A stretch of DNA of 49,467 bases from Paulinella micropora (GCA_009731375.1 BJOX01000077.1:657461-706927), one strand, 5' to 3'. Numbered from the stretch's first letter, positions 1-44,077 are shown. Notes: generated by a model from the letters alone, not told the origin. Made by a program: numbers and translations.

Positions 1-1243
1 AAAAAAAAAAAAAAAAAAAAAAAAAAACCTAGTTGAATCGGTTCCAGTTTTCCATCAGGACCTGCACTGATGCTTCTTTGGGCCAGTTCGCATGATTATA
101 GTGTGTCCCTACGTTTTTCTTTTTTCTCCTTCCTTCTATTTATCTTATTTTTCTTCTTTTCCTCCATTGATCATTGCTTACTGGAGAAAAAAAAAAAAAA
201 AACCAAAGAAAGACACAGCTCAAGAAGAACCAAAAGTCTGCCTGTCTGTTGTTGTTCACACCGGTGTATGAATAAGAAAATGCTAAGAACTGACCGTGCT
301 GAAAAGCAACTCCTCAAGTATTGTTGATGTTAGCATGGCTAGTTGTGGCAAGGTATCCAAGAAAAAACTGACATTTGCATGGTTTGTTGCTGACTGCTTA
401 GGTACCCTGCTTTTCTCCGTGCAGAGCACTCTGCGTTGCAGAGTGCGGTTTGGAGATTAGATCACGAGTCGGCACGTCAGCCTCCATGTGAGTCAAAAGA
501 AAAACATGGCCAAATTCTAGCCGATTTTTCCTCACCCTCAAGTAAAATGCAGTTTCGAGTATTTCTCAGCTACCTCTTGGATGCACTCGCCATACGCACG
601 TGATTTTCCGTCGTGTGAATGTCGTGATGAGTGTGTTTCTTGTTGCTTGATAGTTTTGTCTGTGTTGGCAGAATACGACAGGGTTCCAGGAGCTGACCGT
701 TATGGAGCAGGAATGTGACCCCAAAACTATGACTGGTAGCATGGCTGTCTGCTGACGGGTTGTGAAAACTGTCAAAGAATGGCAAATGCCCCACACATAA
801 GAAGCACACTTTTTGCGTTTGTGACCTTCTCCATTACGTTTTTGAGACGTGTGACCTAACCGTTACGGTTTGTTCAAAATTCGGGTATTGGTGGCAAGAA
901 AAAGGCATCTGCATCCTTCCGCCAGAGCGCAAACAATAACACAGACAAACCACAAAGTGTTGCAAACAAGCTGTGCATTTCCCAAAGCAGTTTTCTTGCT
1001 TCCAACGAGCCTATTTCCTTATGTGTGACATGCACTATACTTTTTAGGTCTCTCGCGGGTGTTGTGCACTTTGTAATTTGCCTCACTCGCTTGTCAAGCC
1101 ATGACAGCAGGGGGCAATAGCACGAAGAAAAGGAGAATCAGGTGGGGCTGTGCAATACGTTGCCATGCAGGCGCACAACTTTTCATTTTTGTCCATTCTG
1201 CACATTTACTACTTGCTTCGTCTGCGTGTCTCCTAACTGTCAG
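1..1243. other. Left flank, no gene recognised
   Basis: Starts with an A27 run. The rest is ordinary mixed-composition DNA with only short open frames on both strands and no motif I recognise. It may be intron or upstream sequence of the plus-strand exon at 1244. Confidence 0.5.
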
Positions 1244-1406
1244 GTGCACTACAAATGGCGAAATTTACCCAAGCATCCGCGCCGCTGCAGCATCCCAAGG
1301 CTCAGCGCATACGAATCTGTATGTTGCAATCAAACTAAACAAGAGATGGAAAGGTATGTTCTGGGAATACGTCGACGATGATAACGAAACCTTGGAAGAA
1401 GCTTGA
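1244..1406 (+). CDS. Possible 3' terminal exon with NUMOD1-like helix-turn-helix motif
   Basis: An AG acceptor (ctgtcag, ending at 1243) opens a frame that runs to TGA at 1404-1406. The peptide contains GEIYPSIRAAAASQG, then a basic stretch, then KGMFWEYVDDD. Seen: this order (G-x-I-Y-x-S-I-x-x-A-A, then a W-x-Y near the end). Known: nuclease-associated modular DNA-binding domains (NUMOD1 type) have this pattern. Inferred: the exon closes a plus-strand gene whose earlier exons are outside or unrecognised. A polyadenylation signal follows at 1923. The sequence just upstream of the acceptor is also open, so the exon start is a choice. Function beyond possible DNA binding is unknown. Confidence 0.4.
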
Positions 1407-1922
1407 TTGAATACTTCGAGGATTCTTGCTGCCTCTGCATGGAGCTCAACCGTACGACTTCACAAGCAATTGGAGATGATCTCTGGAAAGCGAAGCCTAG
1501 CCAACGAGCAGTTTCTCTGATGTTCTACTAATGTAATGCCAAGAAACCACGCAGGAGACGCATTGTTTGAGATTTGTCTTCGCCTGTAGACTTGCGATTG
1601 TGCAGCCAAAATAGATGACAGTGAACCTCCATGGAGTGCTAATTTGTGTCAACTATCCCCCCCCCCCCCATCTCTTTCTCTCTCTCTCGCTCTCTCTCTC
1701 CTCTTCTTGTCCCAAACATTTTGCGTGTGTGTGTGTTGTTGTTGTTGTTGCTTGTTGTTTGAACACCTGTTATGTTTATGTTTCAATGTCTTCAAATCTC
1801 AGGGATCACATCACGGCCAGTCTTTACACTGTCAAGTACGCAATGTATGTTTTCCTCATGTGTGAGCATTTCCTGAACCTGTTTCATAATCAATTCGTTT
1901 CCCAGCTGGATTTGCGGTTTTC

Positions 1923-1928
1923 AATAAA
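1923..1928 (+). terminator. AATAAA polyadenylation signal
   Basis: Consensus AATAAA about 520 bp after the TGA of the 1244-1406 exon, directly before the TTA tract. The intervening 3' UTR-like stretch holds a C run, a TCTC tract near 1675 and a GT/GTT tract near 1730. Confidence 0.4.
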
Positions 1929-1968
1929 AGGAATCGTTGCTTTCCGCTTAAATTTCACAAGCGTTTGC

Positions 1969-2183
<215 letters not shown>

Positions 2184-2282
2184 GACACCGTGATAGCCCA
2201 GTGGTCAAGTTCTACCATCTGGGCCCTGTCGCCAGTTCGATTCCCGTCGGTGCCACCAGTATTTTCATTGAACATACCGGTC
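2184..2282 (+). mobile_element. tRNA-derived SINE, head fragment (copy 1)
   Basis: Positions 2184-2254 fold-match a tRNA: near-complementary 7-nt ends (GACACCG and CGGTGCC), an A-box-like TAGCCCAGTGG and a B-box-like AGTTCGATTCC. After it comes the same tail sequence as the complete copy at 3073. The copy runs into a gap (2283-2346). Confidence 0.75.
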
Positions 2283-2350
2283 NNNNNNNNNNNNNNNNNN
2301 NNNNNNNNNNNNNNNNNNNNNNNNNNNNNNNNNNNNNNNNNNNNNNGCAC

Positions 2351-2419
<69 letters not shown>

Positions 2420-2533
2420 CATTATTATGATTATGATTATTATTATTATTATTGTTATTGCTATTATTATTATTATTATCATCATCATCATCATCATTAT
2501 CAACATCATTATTATTATTACTATTACTATTAC

Positions 2534-2570
<37 letters not shown>

Positions 2571-2665
2571 GTTGTTATTATTATTATTATTTTTATTATT
2601 ATTATTATTATTTTATTATTATTATATTATTATTATTATTACTATTATTATTATTATTATTATTA

Positions 2666-2750
<85 letters not shown>

Positions 2751-2810
2751 TACTATTATTATTACTATATGATTACTATTATGATTATTATTATTATTAT
2801 GATTATTGTT

Positions 2811-2904
2811 GTTGTTGGAACTGCCCTTGCGGGGGTGTCATTAGGGTGAGACGATGGAGGCGCATGTGCAGAAATGCATCAGCCATTGACAGAGAAGCAC
2901 TATT
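2811..2904 (+). mobile_element. SINE 3' fragment (copy 2)
   Basis: Matches the 3' part of the 3073-3338 element (from TTGGAACTGCCC to AGAGAAGCACTA) but lacks an internal segment of about 45 bp. It is followed by a TTA tract, as in the complete copy. It may be the far end of copy 1 across the gap, enlarged by TTA expansion. Confidence 0.7.
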
Positions 2905-2938
2905 GTTGTTATTATTATTATTATTATTATTAATTATG

Positions 2939-2974
<36 letters not shown>

Positions 2975-2993
2975 TTATACATTATTACAGCAA

Positions 2994-3069
<76 letters not shown>

Positions 3070-3072
3070 TTG

Positions 3073-3338
3073 GACACCGTGATAGCCCAGTGGTCAAGTT
3101 CTACCATCTGGGCCCTGTCGCCAGTTCGATTCCCGTCGGTGCCACCAGTATTTTCATTGAACATACCGGTCCGTCTGGACCAGTATTTTCATTGAACATA
3201 CCGGTCCGTCTGGAAGTGTTGGAACTGCCCTTGCGGGGGTGTCATTAGAGCCTATCGTCAATTCTTCGTACTCCCCTCACGGGTGAGACGATGGAGGCGC
3301 ATGTGCAGAAATGCATCAGCCATTGACAGAGAAGCACT
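3073..3338 (+). mobile_element. tRNA-derived SINE with (TTA)n tail, most complete copy
   Basis: A tRNA-like head (3073-3143) carries A- and B-box promoter elements for RNA polymerase III. The body contains a direct duplication of about 35 bp (CCAGTATTTTCATTGAACAT..., at about 3146 and 3180) and ends in AGAGAAGCAC before (TTA)n. Fragments lie at 2184, 2811 and, inverted, at 37364. Repeated, tRNA-headed, simple-repeat-tailed units are the definition of a SINE. The LINE partner is not in the window. Confidence 0.8.
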
Positions 3339-3344
3339 ATTATG

Positions 3345-3376
<32 letters not shown>

Positions 3377-3386
3377 GATTATTATT

Positions 3387-3417
<31 letters not shown>

Positions 3418-3430
3418 TTTATTATTATTT

Positions 3431-3603
3431 AGGGAGTACATAGGCCATCGGTCCTTTCCATGGGCTGATTGGTATAAAGCTCCTAGAGTAATGTTCTATG
3501 CCGTCACTTCCTTTATTCCACCGATTGGTGTGGAGACTTTCCTTATGGAATGGAGGACTGGATGCACATGGCCTTTTGGCTCAGCAATTGGCAGGAGATA
3601 CAC
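3431..3603 (+). mobile_element. Second TTA-tailed interspersed element (element B)
   Basis: Unique-looking segment between TTA tracts. Its 3' part (GGTGTGGAGACTTTCC to AGGAGATACACTA) recurs inverted at about 18107-18181, also bordered by the trinucleotide tract. No tRNA-like head was recognised, so it may be the 3' end of a SINE or LINE family. Confidence 0.6.
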
Positions 3604-3636
3604 TATTATTATTATTATTATTATGATTACTATTAC

Positions 3637-3672
<36 letters not shown>

Positions 3673-3780
3673 CGTTGTTGTTGTTGTGATGCTGCTGCTG
3701 GCTGCTGCTTCTGCTGCTGGTTTTGTTTTTGTACTTACCCCTTGTTTGATTGCTTGCTTGCTGGTTTTCTCTGTTGCTTT

Positions 3781-4539
3781 GACTTCCTTCTCCTCCTCCT
3801 CCTCCTCCTCCTTCTTCTTCTTCTTCTTCTTCTTCTTCTTCTTCTTCTTCTTCTTCTTCTTCTTCTTCTTCTTCGTCTTCTTCGTCGTCTTCTTCGTCTT
3901 CTTCTTCGTCTTCTTCTTCGTCGTCTTCTTCGTCTTCTTCTCCGCCTTCTTCTTCGCCTTTTTTTCTTCTTCGTCTTCTTCTTCGTCTTCTTCTTCGTCT
4001 TCTTCTTCGTCTTCTTCTTCGTCTTCTTCTTCGTCTTCTTCGTCTTCTTCTTCGTCTTCTTCTTCGTCTTCTTCTTCGTCTTCTTCTTCNNNNNNNNNNT
4101 TCTTCTTCTTCTTCTTCTTCTTCTTCTTCTTCTTCTTCTTCTTCTTCTTCTTCTTCTTCTTCTTCTTCTTCTTCTTCTTCTATTATTATTATTATTATTA
4201 TTATTATTGTTATTGTTGTTGTTATTGTTGTTATTGTCGTTATTGTTATTATTATTCCTTCGCCACCTCCTCCTCCTCCTCTTCTTCTTCTTCTTCTTCT
4301 TCTTCTTCTTCTTCTTCTTCTTCTTCTTCTTCTTCTTCTTCTTCTTCTTCTTCTTCTTCTTCTTCTATTATTATTATTATTATTATTATTGTTATTGTTG
4401 TTGTTGTTGTTATTGTTATTGTTGTTGTTGTTGTTGTTATTGTTATTATTATTCCTTCGCCTCCTCCTCCTCCTCCTCCTCTTCTTATTCTTCTTCTTCT
4501 TCTTCTTCTTCCTCCTTCTCTTCTTCTTCTTCTTCTTCT

Positions 4540-4578
<39 letters not shown>

Positions 4579-4700
4579 TCTTCTTCCTCTTCCTCTTCCT
4601 CTTCTGCTTCTTCTGCTTCTTCTTCTTCTTCTTCTTCTTCTTCTTCTTCTTCTTCTTCTTCTTCTTCTTCTTCTGCTGCTGCTGCTGCTGCTGCTTCTAT
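3781..4700. repeat. TTC/CTT-rich polypyrimidine tract, about 900 bp
   Basis: Trinucleotide TTC with interspersed GTC, CTC and TTA/TTG blocks, interrupted by a 10-N gap at 4090-4099. Almost all pyrimidine on the plus strand. Two halves (4180-4260 and 4365-4455) repeat the same TTA-TTG-TTCC order, which indicates segmental duplication within the tract. Confidence 0.95.
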
Positions 4701-4740
4701 TTCTGCTTATGAAAATCAAAATAATGATAGTGTAAGATAA

Positions 4741-6716
4741 TTTTACAAGGATAAGCAGTTGATAGTTTCATATATAGTCATGTCAGAATAAAAACAGCTA
4801 AAGTTAGAACGTTTGAAAATGAAGGGGCAACTGAAAGAGTGAGTAAAGAGAGTCACGAAATGCAAGTGTAACACAAAAATATATAGACAGAGGACAGGAT
4901 CATATGCTATACTACGTCTGGACAGTCTCTGTGCGTTGACAACAAACCCATTTTCAACAACATACAAAACAATACTCGTGAGAAAAGTCAACACGAACAA
5001 ACAAAAAGACCGTTGTGTCCTAAACAGAGAAAACAACATCATGAGCAAACCCAGTCTGTATATTAATACTAACTATGCAACAAAGCTTACCGTTGCCATG
5101 CAGTGCTTTCTGTGCCAGGGGGTACTCGCAAACCTCATTAGGCTGTATTTGATCATGCTGAGAAAGAATACTTCGCGGCAATGCAAAATCTCAATGAAAT
5201 AACCACTACTCAACACCTTAAACAGGAAAGGTGTCGAGGAGCACTTTTACGAATTTGCAGGATGTTGCGTGGTTGCAGAGAACAAGCTGTTAGAATTGCG
5301 GCCATGAGGCGCCTCATGCTGTTGGAAAAATCGACTTTTGACCACATTTTTTCCGGGAAAATTGCAAAAAACTTGAAATGAACGAGTGGCACCTCAAATC
5401 GTTCTATTAAAACATTGTTGGTTTTGCCAGTTTTTTCAACAGAAAAAACTGTTGTTTTCCAAACTAGAGGTGTTTTCTAATCATAATATTGATATTTCCG
5501 ACTGTTATCTAGTCTCAAAACAATAAACACTCCGTGCTAAACCTCTGCACGATCCCATCCACTTAAGTGGACTGAAATTAAATTAAAAGTTAACCTCAAA
5601 ATACTTCCGAGGTCAGGGAAGGTATTAATATCAAAAGACTCTGGATCGGTCAATCATTCCAGTTTATTCAATACTACGTGGCACTTGCTTGACAGACTAC
5701 TTGTCCCTAAGTTGCGAAACGACATACAAATTCTGAAAACTAACGAGAATATTTCAAATGGAATACGAGTTGTGTACCAGTGTAGAGTTGTTCAAGTCAG
5801 TCTGGGTAAAAAATAAGCTAAAAAGGACGGAACTGAGATAGTCAGAGACTGCCACTTTACCTGGTTTGGATGCACTGATTTTTATCTCAGTATCAGATGA
5901 TAGTCATAATTATTTCCTATGACTGGGACCGGAAAAGCGGTCCAGGTAAAAAAAGATAGATAATTGGAAAAAGGCAATAGTTAACATTTTCTAAAAAGCT
6001 AACCGGTATTAATAAAGGGAAATAAATTGATCGGTTATATAACAGCAGTTGAAAACCTAAGAACTACAAGTTATGACAGTTGATAAATAAACCGTGACGG
6101 AAAAATGAAGTAACGGAACCGCTAAAAATAGAAGTGTAAACTTGAAGTAAAACTTGAGTGAAGAAAGTTTAAGACAATATTAATCATAGTAATTCGGTCT
6201 GGTACTGTATTCATTCCGATACAATTTATACATATTAGTCTATATCCATAGCTACCCAGTTATGTCAATTAGCTCACAGGGAAATGTTTTTTCTCTTCTC
6301 CAGCCTGAGTCCTGCTCAAACACTGCACCCTCACTTTTTTATATACTCATTTGAGGCAAAATTTTGAGTCAAATGCACACTGTGCTCCAAAACTTCATCG
6401 GCGGCGCCGACCCCCCTATTTCCACATCTGTACGTTAGACTAAAAGGTAACTAACCATACTATTTTCATGGAAGTTCATGACTATTGATTTTCCTAATAA
6501 ATACCCCTACATATTAGTAGTTCTTGAACAGTTTTTTACTTTTGTCGCATTGAAATCATTACCGGTACTAGCAGAACAAACTCCAACGTACTTCTGACAT
6601 CTGGCTGAGATATTATACACTAATAATGACTATCCATATCTAGCTCAGATCACTGTGACTAGTATTAACATCTAGCTGAAATTGTTACTGCTGACAATCA
6701 TCATTCTGGCTGAGAG
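4741..6716. other. Unique sequence, 3' flank of the FAS1 gene
   Basis: Mixed-composition DNA without simple repeats, which is rare in this window. The part next to 6717 should hold the 3' UTR of the minus-strand FAS1 gene. A TTTATT at about 5663 is AATAAA on that strand and could be its poly(A) signal, but nothing proves it. Small plus-strand frames at 4936-5202 and 5181-5381 show no motif I recognise. Confidence 0.5.
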
Positions 6717-39144
<32,428 letters not shown>

Positions 39145-39463
39145 TGTGAGGGCCCCCCTTTTCTTGTGTCTGCACAACACACCGAATTCATGAGCACCTG
39201 GGATCCGAAATCCTATCTGTGAGTCTCTGGTGATGGTAAATGTGTGTTATGGTTGGGTTTCGGGATTGTAGCAGGGGGTGTACTGCTAGTCATCGGTCAT
39301 CGGCGCGATATGGAGTATATGGGTGGTTTCAGGTTTTAATCAGAGCCCCGTATTGGAGCCACAACTTTATGAGTAGGTTCTGAAGTAGAGGCTTTTGTTT
39401 TGAATGTGAGGAGACTATCACCAGATAATAAGATTTCCTTAGTTTCTCTATCGACAGGTGGAC

Positions 39464-39505
39464 TTTGGGCCAAAGTCACAATAATTATTGTGACTTTGGC
39501 CCAAA
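39464..39505. repeat. Perfect 42-bp palindrome
   Basis: Two 21-bp arms, TTTGGGCCAAAGTCACAATAA and its exact complement, without spacer. The right arm recurs at about 39671 in a tandem duplicate. Confidence 0.9.
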
Positions 39506-39840
39506 CAAGGAGGAACATGGCACAGGTAAACTGGCCCGCCGAGGTCGCAACAAAACGCACAACTCTTCTCACTCACGATGCTCCATGCGCAGGATGAGGG
39601 GAATGTAAGAACCAGGGTGTTTTATGGTTATGGTGCTGTTGGACTTCTGGACTCTTGGCGGCAATAATGGTAATTGTGACTTTGGCCCAAACAAGGAGGA
39701 ACATGGCACAGGTAAAACAAAAGGGGCACTGGCCCGCCAAGGTCGCAACAAACGCACAACTATTCTCACTCACGATGCTCCATGCGCAGGATGAGGGGAA
39801 TGTAACAAACAGGGTGTTTTGTGGTTATGGTGCTGTGCTG
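39486..39840. repeat. Tandem duplication, period about 187-197 bp
   Basis: ACTTTGGCCCAAACAAGGAG through GGTTATGGTGCTGT occurs twice with small indels (an extra ACAAAAGGGG in copy 2). No gene assigned. Confidence 0.85.
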
Positions 39841-40149
39841 TTCTCTGCAGGCCAGAGCAGGTTTTCGTTTGTGCCAGCGCAGACTTCAGCGGCCCTCTTA
39901 TTTTTGCCAATGTTCTCGTCGTATTTGGCGCGATTTCTCGATGCAGCCGTTCCGTCCCTGTTTCCTTTCATGAAGAAACGGGCCGGTCTAGTCTTGACAC
40001 GTGGGGGGAAAAACCGAACGTTCTAACCGCAAAATCACAGTAACTTTCGGGGACCGACAATGACCAACACAACCACGTGACTTTCACTTTGTTTTGCGGG
40101 GTTTTACAGTTGCCTACGCAGACGTTTCACGCATGTACGTACCTGAGTC

Positions 40150-41045
40150 AGGTAGTGGACCACAACAAACAAAATGAATATTTGTAATGACCCACCACAA
40201 AAAAAGTTCGACACGACAAAGCAGTATGAGCCACAAAAGTAGTCCTATGCTCTTGTTTTGTCCTGTAGTTCTGAGATCTTCCCGTGTTCTTGGATTTGTC
40301 CTTGCATCTTTGTCTCAATTGATATAGACGTTCTTTATAAACCATTGTATTATTTTTACGCATGAATACATTAGAAAATAATGCTGTCCCACCACAGGAA
40401 GAAAATGCAACCATTTTATGATTCTTGTTTTAGCCTGTATTTCCGTGATGTTTTCTTTCATTTTCCTTGCCTCTGGTTTGTCTGTAGGATCTGGACCACA
40501 GTAAATGAATCTGTTCCACCAAAACTAAAAAACGCCCCAAAATTCGTCATCATAAAGATTCAATAATGTTGAATAGTATCCATATGATGACTCATATGCT
40601 CTTGTTTGTTCTGCGAGACCTTCCAAGTTCTTAGTCCGTTCTTGCATCTTTGTCATGGCTATAAACTTTGTAAAACATTTTATTGTCTTTAGACAAACAC
40701 TTGTTGGTTCTGTCCACCAAGAAGAAAATGCAACCATTTTATCAGTTCTTGTTTTGTCCTGTATTTTACACTTGTTGGTTCTGTCCACCAAGAAGAAAAT
40801 GCAACCATTTTATCAGTTCTTGTTTTGTCCTGTATTTTCTGTTTGCGATTTTTCAGTTTCCTTGCATTTTGGTTCGTGTCTGTAGGACGAAAGTCTTCGT
40901 AAACCAGATTTTATTAGTCCTGTCCATTACAACAAGCACATGGAACATTTTATTACTTTTTGTTTCCTACCTGTACTATGTGAGACTTTTCAGTTTTCTT
41001 GCCTCTGGGTTTTGTCTGTAAGGCTATAGTCTTCGTGAAGGAAGC
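40150..41045. repeat. Diverged tandem repeats upstream of the kinase-like exon
   Basis: Units sharing ATGCAACCATTTTAT, CTTGTTTTGTCCTGTA, TTTCCTTGC and GGTTTGTCTGTAGGA-like phrases recur around 40260, 40400, 40600, 40720, 40790 and 40940. Two of them (40701 and 40772) are an exact 71-bp tandem copy. Many contain CTGTAG/CTGTAAG pieces, so this may be another half-exon array for a plus-strand gene. Confidence 0.6.
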
Positions 41046-41063
41046 TACTTTCCTCTTGACCAG

Positions 41064-41822
41064 CAAATGATCTCTTTGGCACCACCACTGCCAAATTTTT
41101 CGTTGGCCGAGTCAAGTTTCCGAACTCCACCAACAATGATCTCTTTGGCACCACCAACGCCAAATTTTTCGTTGGCTGAGTCTAGTTTCCAGAAACGACG
41201 AGCTCCGTACAAAGCGCGCAAGACTGCTCGGTCGCAAATGAAACCGTACGACTGCAGTGCATTCTCTACAAAGGCTTTGGTGGATGCACTTCAAGAGTCT
41301 GAGGCTGATATACCAAGACCTCCTCCCCCTCCTGCTTACATCAACATGGCAACTTCATGGACGTCGAAAGAATCTCCATCCGCAGTGATGACTTTAGTGG
41401 AAACTTCATTTCAATCCACAGATAGCAGAGTCAACTGGACTGCAAAGCGTGAGGGCTTTTTCTTTCAGGGGCATCTGACAGACTCTGCTGGCCGGTCGAT
41501 TCTATGCGAGTTTATGTGCAGGTTATACTGGCTGGAGCCTGACAAGCTGACCCTTGTCGAATTCCGGAGGAGAAGTGGGTGCGGAATCACGTTCAATCGC
41601 TTCGTGACATCTGTCAAAGAGATATGCTGTCCAATCATTGAGTTGAAAGGCAGGGAACAGGTCAGCATAAAAGAAGAGCCACCACCACAAGAAAGAAAAA
41701 ACCGAAAGAAGGAGATAAGAAAGGAGAAGGATGGAAGACTAGAAAGTAACGCAAAACTAAAGCTCGAAGTGAGAAACCTTAGGAGAGAAGAAGAAAAGGA
41801 ACGAAAAATAATACACTTGTAA
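41064..41822 (+). CDS. Terminal exon, protein kinase C-terminal KA1-like domain
   Basis: Acceptor ttgaccag ends at 41063; the frame runs to TAA at 41820. Residues are numbered from the ATG at 41067. Residues 1-46 are two copies of a 23-residue unit (MISLAPPxPNFSLAESSFxx), 84-89 is Pro-rich, about 105-192 is a compact domain, and 195-251 is highly charged and helical. The domain holds LTLVEFRRRSGCGITFNRFV (161-180), which resembles the (V)DFRxxxGxGxxF core of kinase-associated KA1 domains, especially CHK1-type checkpoint kinases. Inferred: a serine/threonine kinase whose catalytic exons are elsewhere or lost. The upstream DNA shows no kinase motif, so a fragment or pseudogene is possible. Confidence 0.45.
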   Translation, partial: QMISLAPPLPNFSLAESSFRTPPTMISLAPPTPNFSLAESSFQKRRAPYKARKTARSQMKPYDCSAFSTKALVDALQESEADIPRPPPPPAYINMATSWTSKESPSAVMTLVETSFQSTDSRVNWTAKREGFFFQGHLTDSAGRSILCEFMCRLYWLEPDKLTLVEFRRRSGCGITFNRFVTSVKEICCPIIELKGREQVSIKEEPPPQERKNRKKEIRKEKDGRLESNAKLKLEVRNLRREEEKERKIIHL

Positions 41823-41956
41823 AAAGTGAAGGCAGAAAGGCAGGGAAGAAAAGAAAACTACTAAATTTGAGAAACATCAAGTGAGATAAGGCAGTGAATA
41901 AGTGAGTCAGAGTACTAGCTAATTTGTAAATATATTAGTAATCAAGTAACGGTACA

Positions 41957-41962
41957 AATAAA
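41957..41962 (+). terminator. AATAAA polyadenylation signal
   Basis: 135 bp after the stop of the KA1-like exon, a plausible distance. Confidence 0.5.
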
Positions 41963-42971
41963 ACAGCTCAGGCTGCACGTAAGTACTGATCTAAGAGTGC
42001 TTCCTAACATATAAATGAGTAAGATAACATATGAGTAAGATAACATGTAAGTGAGATAACACGTGAGTAAGAGTATGGTAAATAGCTTTAATACATGACT
42101 ATGGTTTCGCTCATCTTTCGTAGACTGTACAGTAGATTTCTGGTGTTGGATGCACCATAACAGTTTCAGCAACCAGACCTTACGAGCAAGGTGGGAAACT
42201 GGTTGGAAAACTAAAATCATGATATCCTAGTCACCTATAAATTAAATTCGAATGGTATTTAGTGTGAAGGATTCCGAACTTTGTTCGGAAGATTATTCAA
42301 AGTCATGATTTGCACCATAACAATGGTCAGTAGTAATTTTTACGCAAGCCGGCACGGTTTTTATAGAATATTTGCCACACATAGCCTTCAGAGCAGAGTG
42401 AGAAGCAGAAGAGATAAAGTATAAGTGGTATTACCGGTAATATTAATACTAGCCTGTTCTCTTGGACTCCCCTCTGTGTCCAGCACTTGAGTTCAGTAAA
42501 CTCGTGACGCTCCTTTTTTTTTGCTGCGTTGAGGTGCCCACTATGTAGAGTACAATAACATTGAACAAGAATCAGAGTCTGGGACTTCTTGCTTCTGATT
42601 GGCGGCGCCGAAGCCTACGGTGTTCCGATTTGAAACGTTGTCAGCCCTAGTGCGGCTGTCCGCGACCAATTTTTTGATTTTTCTATGATTTTCTTCCGTC
42701 CGGGGCCCTTGATTAATTTTCTGTCAGTCCCCGGCTGAGGCTTAGTAACGTGTTAGAGGTCTTCCAGCCAATAACAGCACGCCAAACAAACAAACTTCCC
42801 GGCATGAACGGTGTCCACTTCACCTTTTATTTGATTCTACTACTATAGGTATTACTATAAGACACTTATCTTTTTACATAAAATAAGGCTATTTTCATAT
42901 AAATTCGTCTTACTATTAATTTCAATAAAAATATACATAATTTCATCCAAATTCAATACAAGCATTCTTAA

Positions 42972-43155
42972 TCAATAAAAAGTCCATATTTTGTAATGCC
43001 CCCAACGATAGCTCGTAAAAAGTCGGTAATACAACCAAACACAGTCCTCAATAATGAGAATGATGTCTCGTTGTATTAGCTCAGTGAAGCCAAAAAGGAA
43101 AACTGCAACAGACCAGGAATAAAATGGCATCAGGTCCAATCCGGACAAATAATAC
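42972..43155 (-). CDS. Hydrophobic exon-like frame, unknown
   Basis: A pyrimidine-rich AG (gtttttcag) precedes an open frame ending in TGA, with about 60 residues rich in aromatic and aliphatic residues (MPFYSWSVAVFLFGF is membrane-like). It could be a terminal exon or chance. No family recognised. Confidence 0.2.
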
Positions 43156-43582
43156 TGAAAAACAAGCTGGTGCACCTGTCACCAGGAAAAGGTATTTTTT
43201 ACCTGCTATCCGGGGGGTGATGCCTACAGTACCCGGCCCCTCCCGATTTTATGACGGAAATAGCATTTTCGTCATACACCTTCTGATTTCTTTCTGCAAA
43301 TAGTATGCGCTATGGAGTCATGCCACACAGCGCATCGACCCACGGATAGACGCTAAAAGACGATAAATATATCCTCATACGGCACGTCAAAGCGGATTCT
43401 CTAGCCTTTCTTGTAAATTTTGAACTCCTTCCCCTCAATTTCTTTTTTTTTTTTTTTTTTTTTTTCGGCAGTATGTCAAGAACAAACGTACAATTAAAAA
43501 AAAAATACAAGCAACGTGGTGCTGTAGTACGATTCCCCCTTTGATCTCCTTCTTCTTCTTATCATTATCATTATTATTATTA

Positions 43583-43870
43583 TTATTCACAGGGAGATCG
43601 TAAGTACATTGTCTTTTTTAATGACATACCCTTGTATAAGGCGGATATCCTATGATATAGTATTAGGGGGCCAGTCCTAATAGCTATATCCGAAGTCGAG
43701 GTGTATGTACCCGACCCTGCGATATACCGACACAAGTAGAGATTGACCGTGCTCAGGTACGACAGTATATAATCTATCGTAAAAAATAATTTAATGAAAG
43801 TTTCAGAGAACATTTCATTTTCGAGAACATCATCCCAGGACTTGGAAATGGTCATACCCGGGAACACCAT
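43583..43870 (-). CDS. 95-residue frame downstream of the retroelement pol, unknown
   Basis: Open frame about 200 bp after the pol stop on the same strand, with a hydrophobic middle. It could be part of the retroelement's 3' region or LTR. No motif recognised and the start codon is uncertain. Confidence 0.2.
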   Translation of the reverse strand: MVFPGMTISKSWDDVLENEMFSETFIKLFFTIDYILSYLSTVNLYLCRYIAGSGTYTSTSDIAIRTGPLILYHRISALYKGMSLKKTMYLRSPCE

Positions 43871-44077
43871 CGCTCAATACACCAGCGATCCCCGTATACG
43901 GTGTAGTATCATCGTCGATCGACCTTTCGCACTCGTATGTTGCGATCGAATGCCAAGTTATATCACTGAGTCTTTTTAATATTCATATTGATAACTGATG
44001 ATGCATGATCAAATCATGATACGCCGTGGGCAATCAATCAGTTTATTTGAGACGCATAAAGAAAAATAGTTTCTTTG

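Larger units (their letters stand above)
41963..44077. other. Mostly unrecognised sequence between genes
   Basis: Mixed DNA with short AAGATAACA-type direct repeats at 42010-42075 and a long T run near 43441-43466 (possibly a retroposed A-tail on the minus strand). No LTR boundary of the adjacent retroelement was recognised. Two minus-strand frames are listed separately. Confidence 0.4.

Noticed and set aside
566-1086. Minus-strand frames near the left edge
   Set aside because: Short, overlapping in several frames, and no recognisable motif or splice context.
3073-3143. A functional tRNA gene
   Set aside because: End pairing is imperfect, the sequence continues into a repeated body, and a second copy has the same 3' extension; a SINE head explains it.
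39336-40043. Small frames over the tandem duplication near 39.4-40.0 kb
   Set aside because: Frames are short, overlap on both strands, and change between the two repeat copies.
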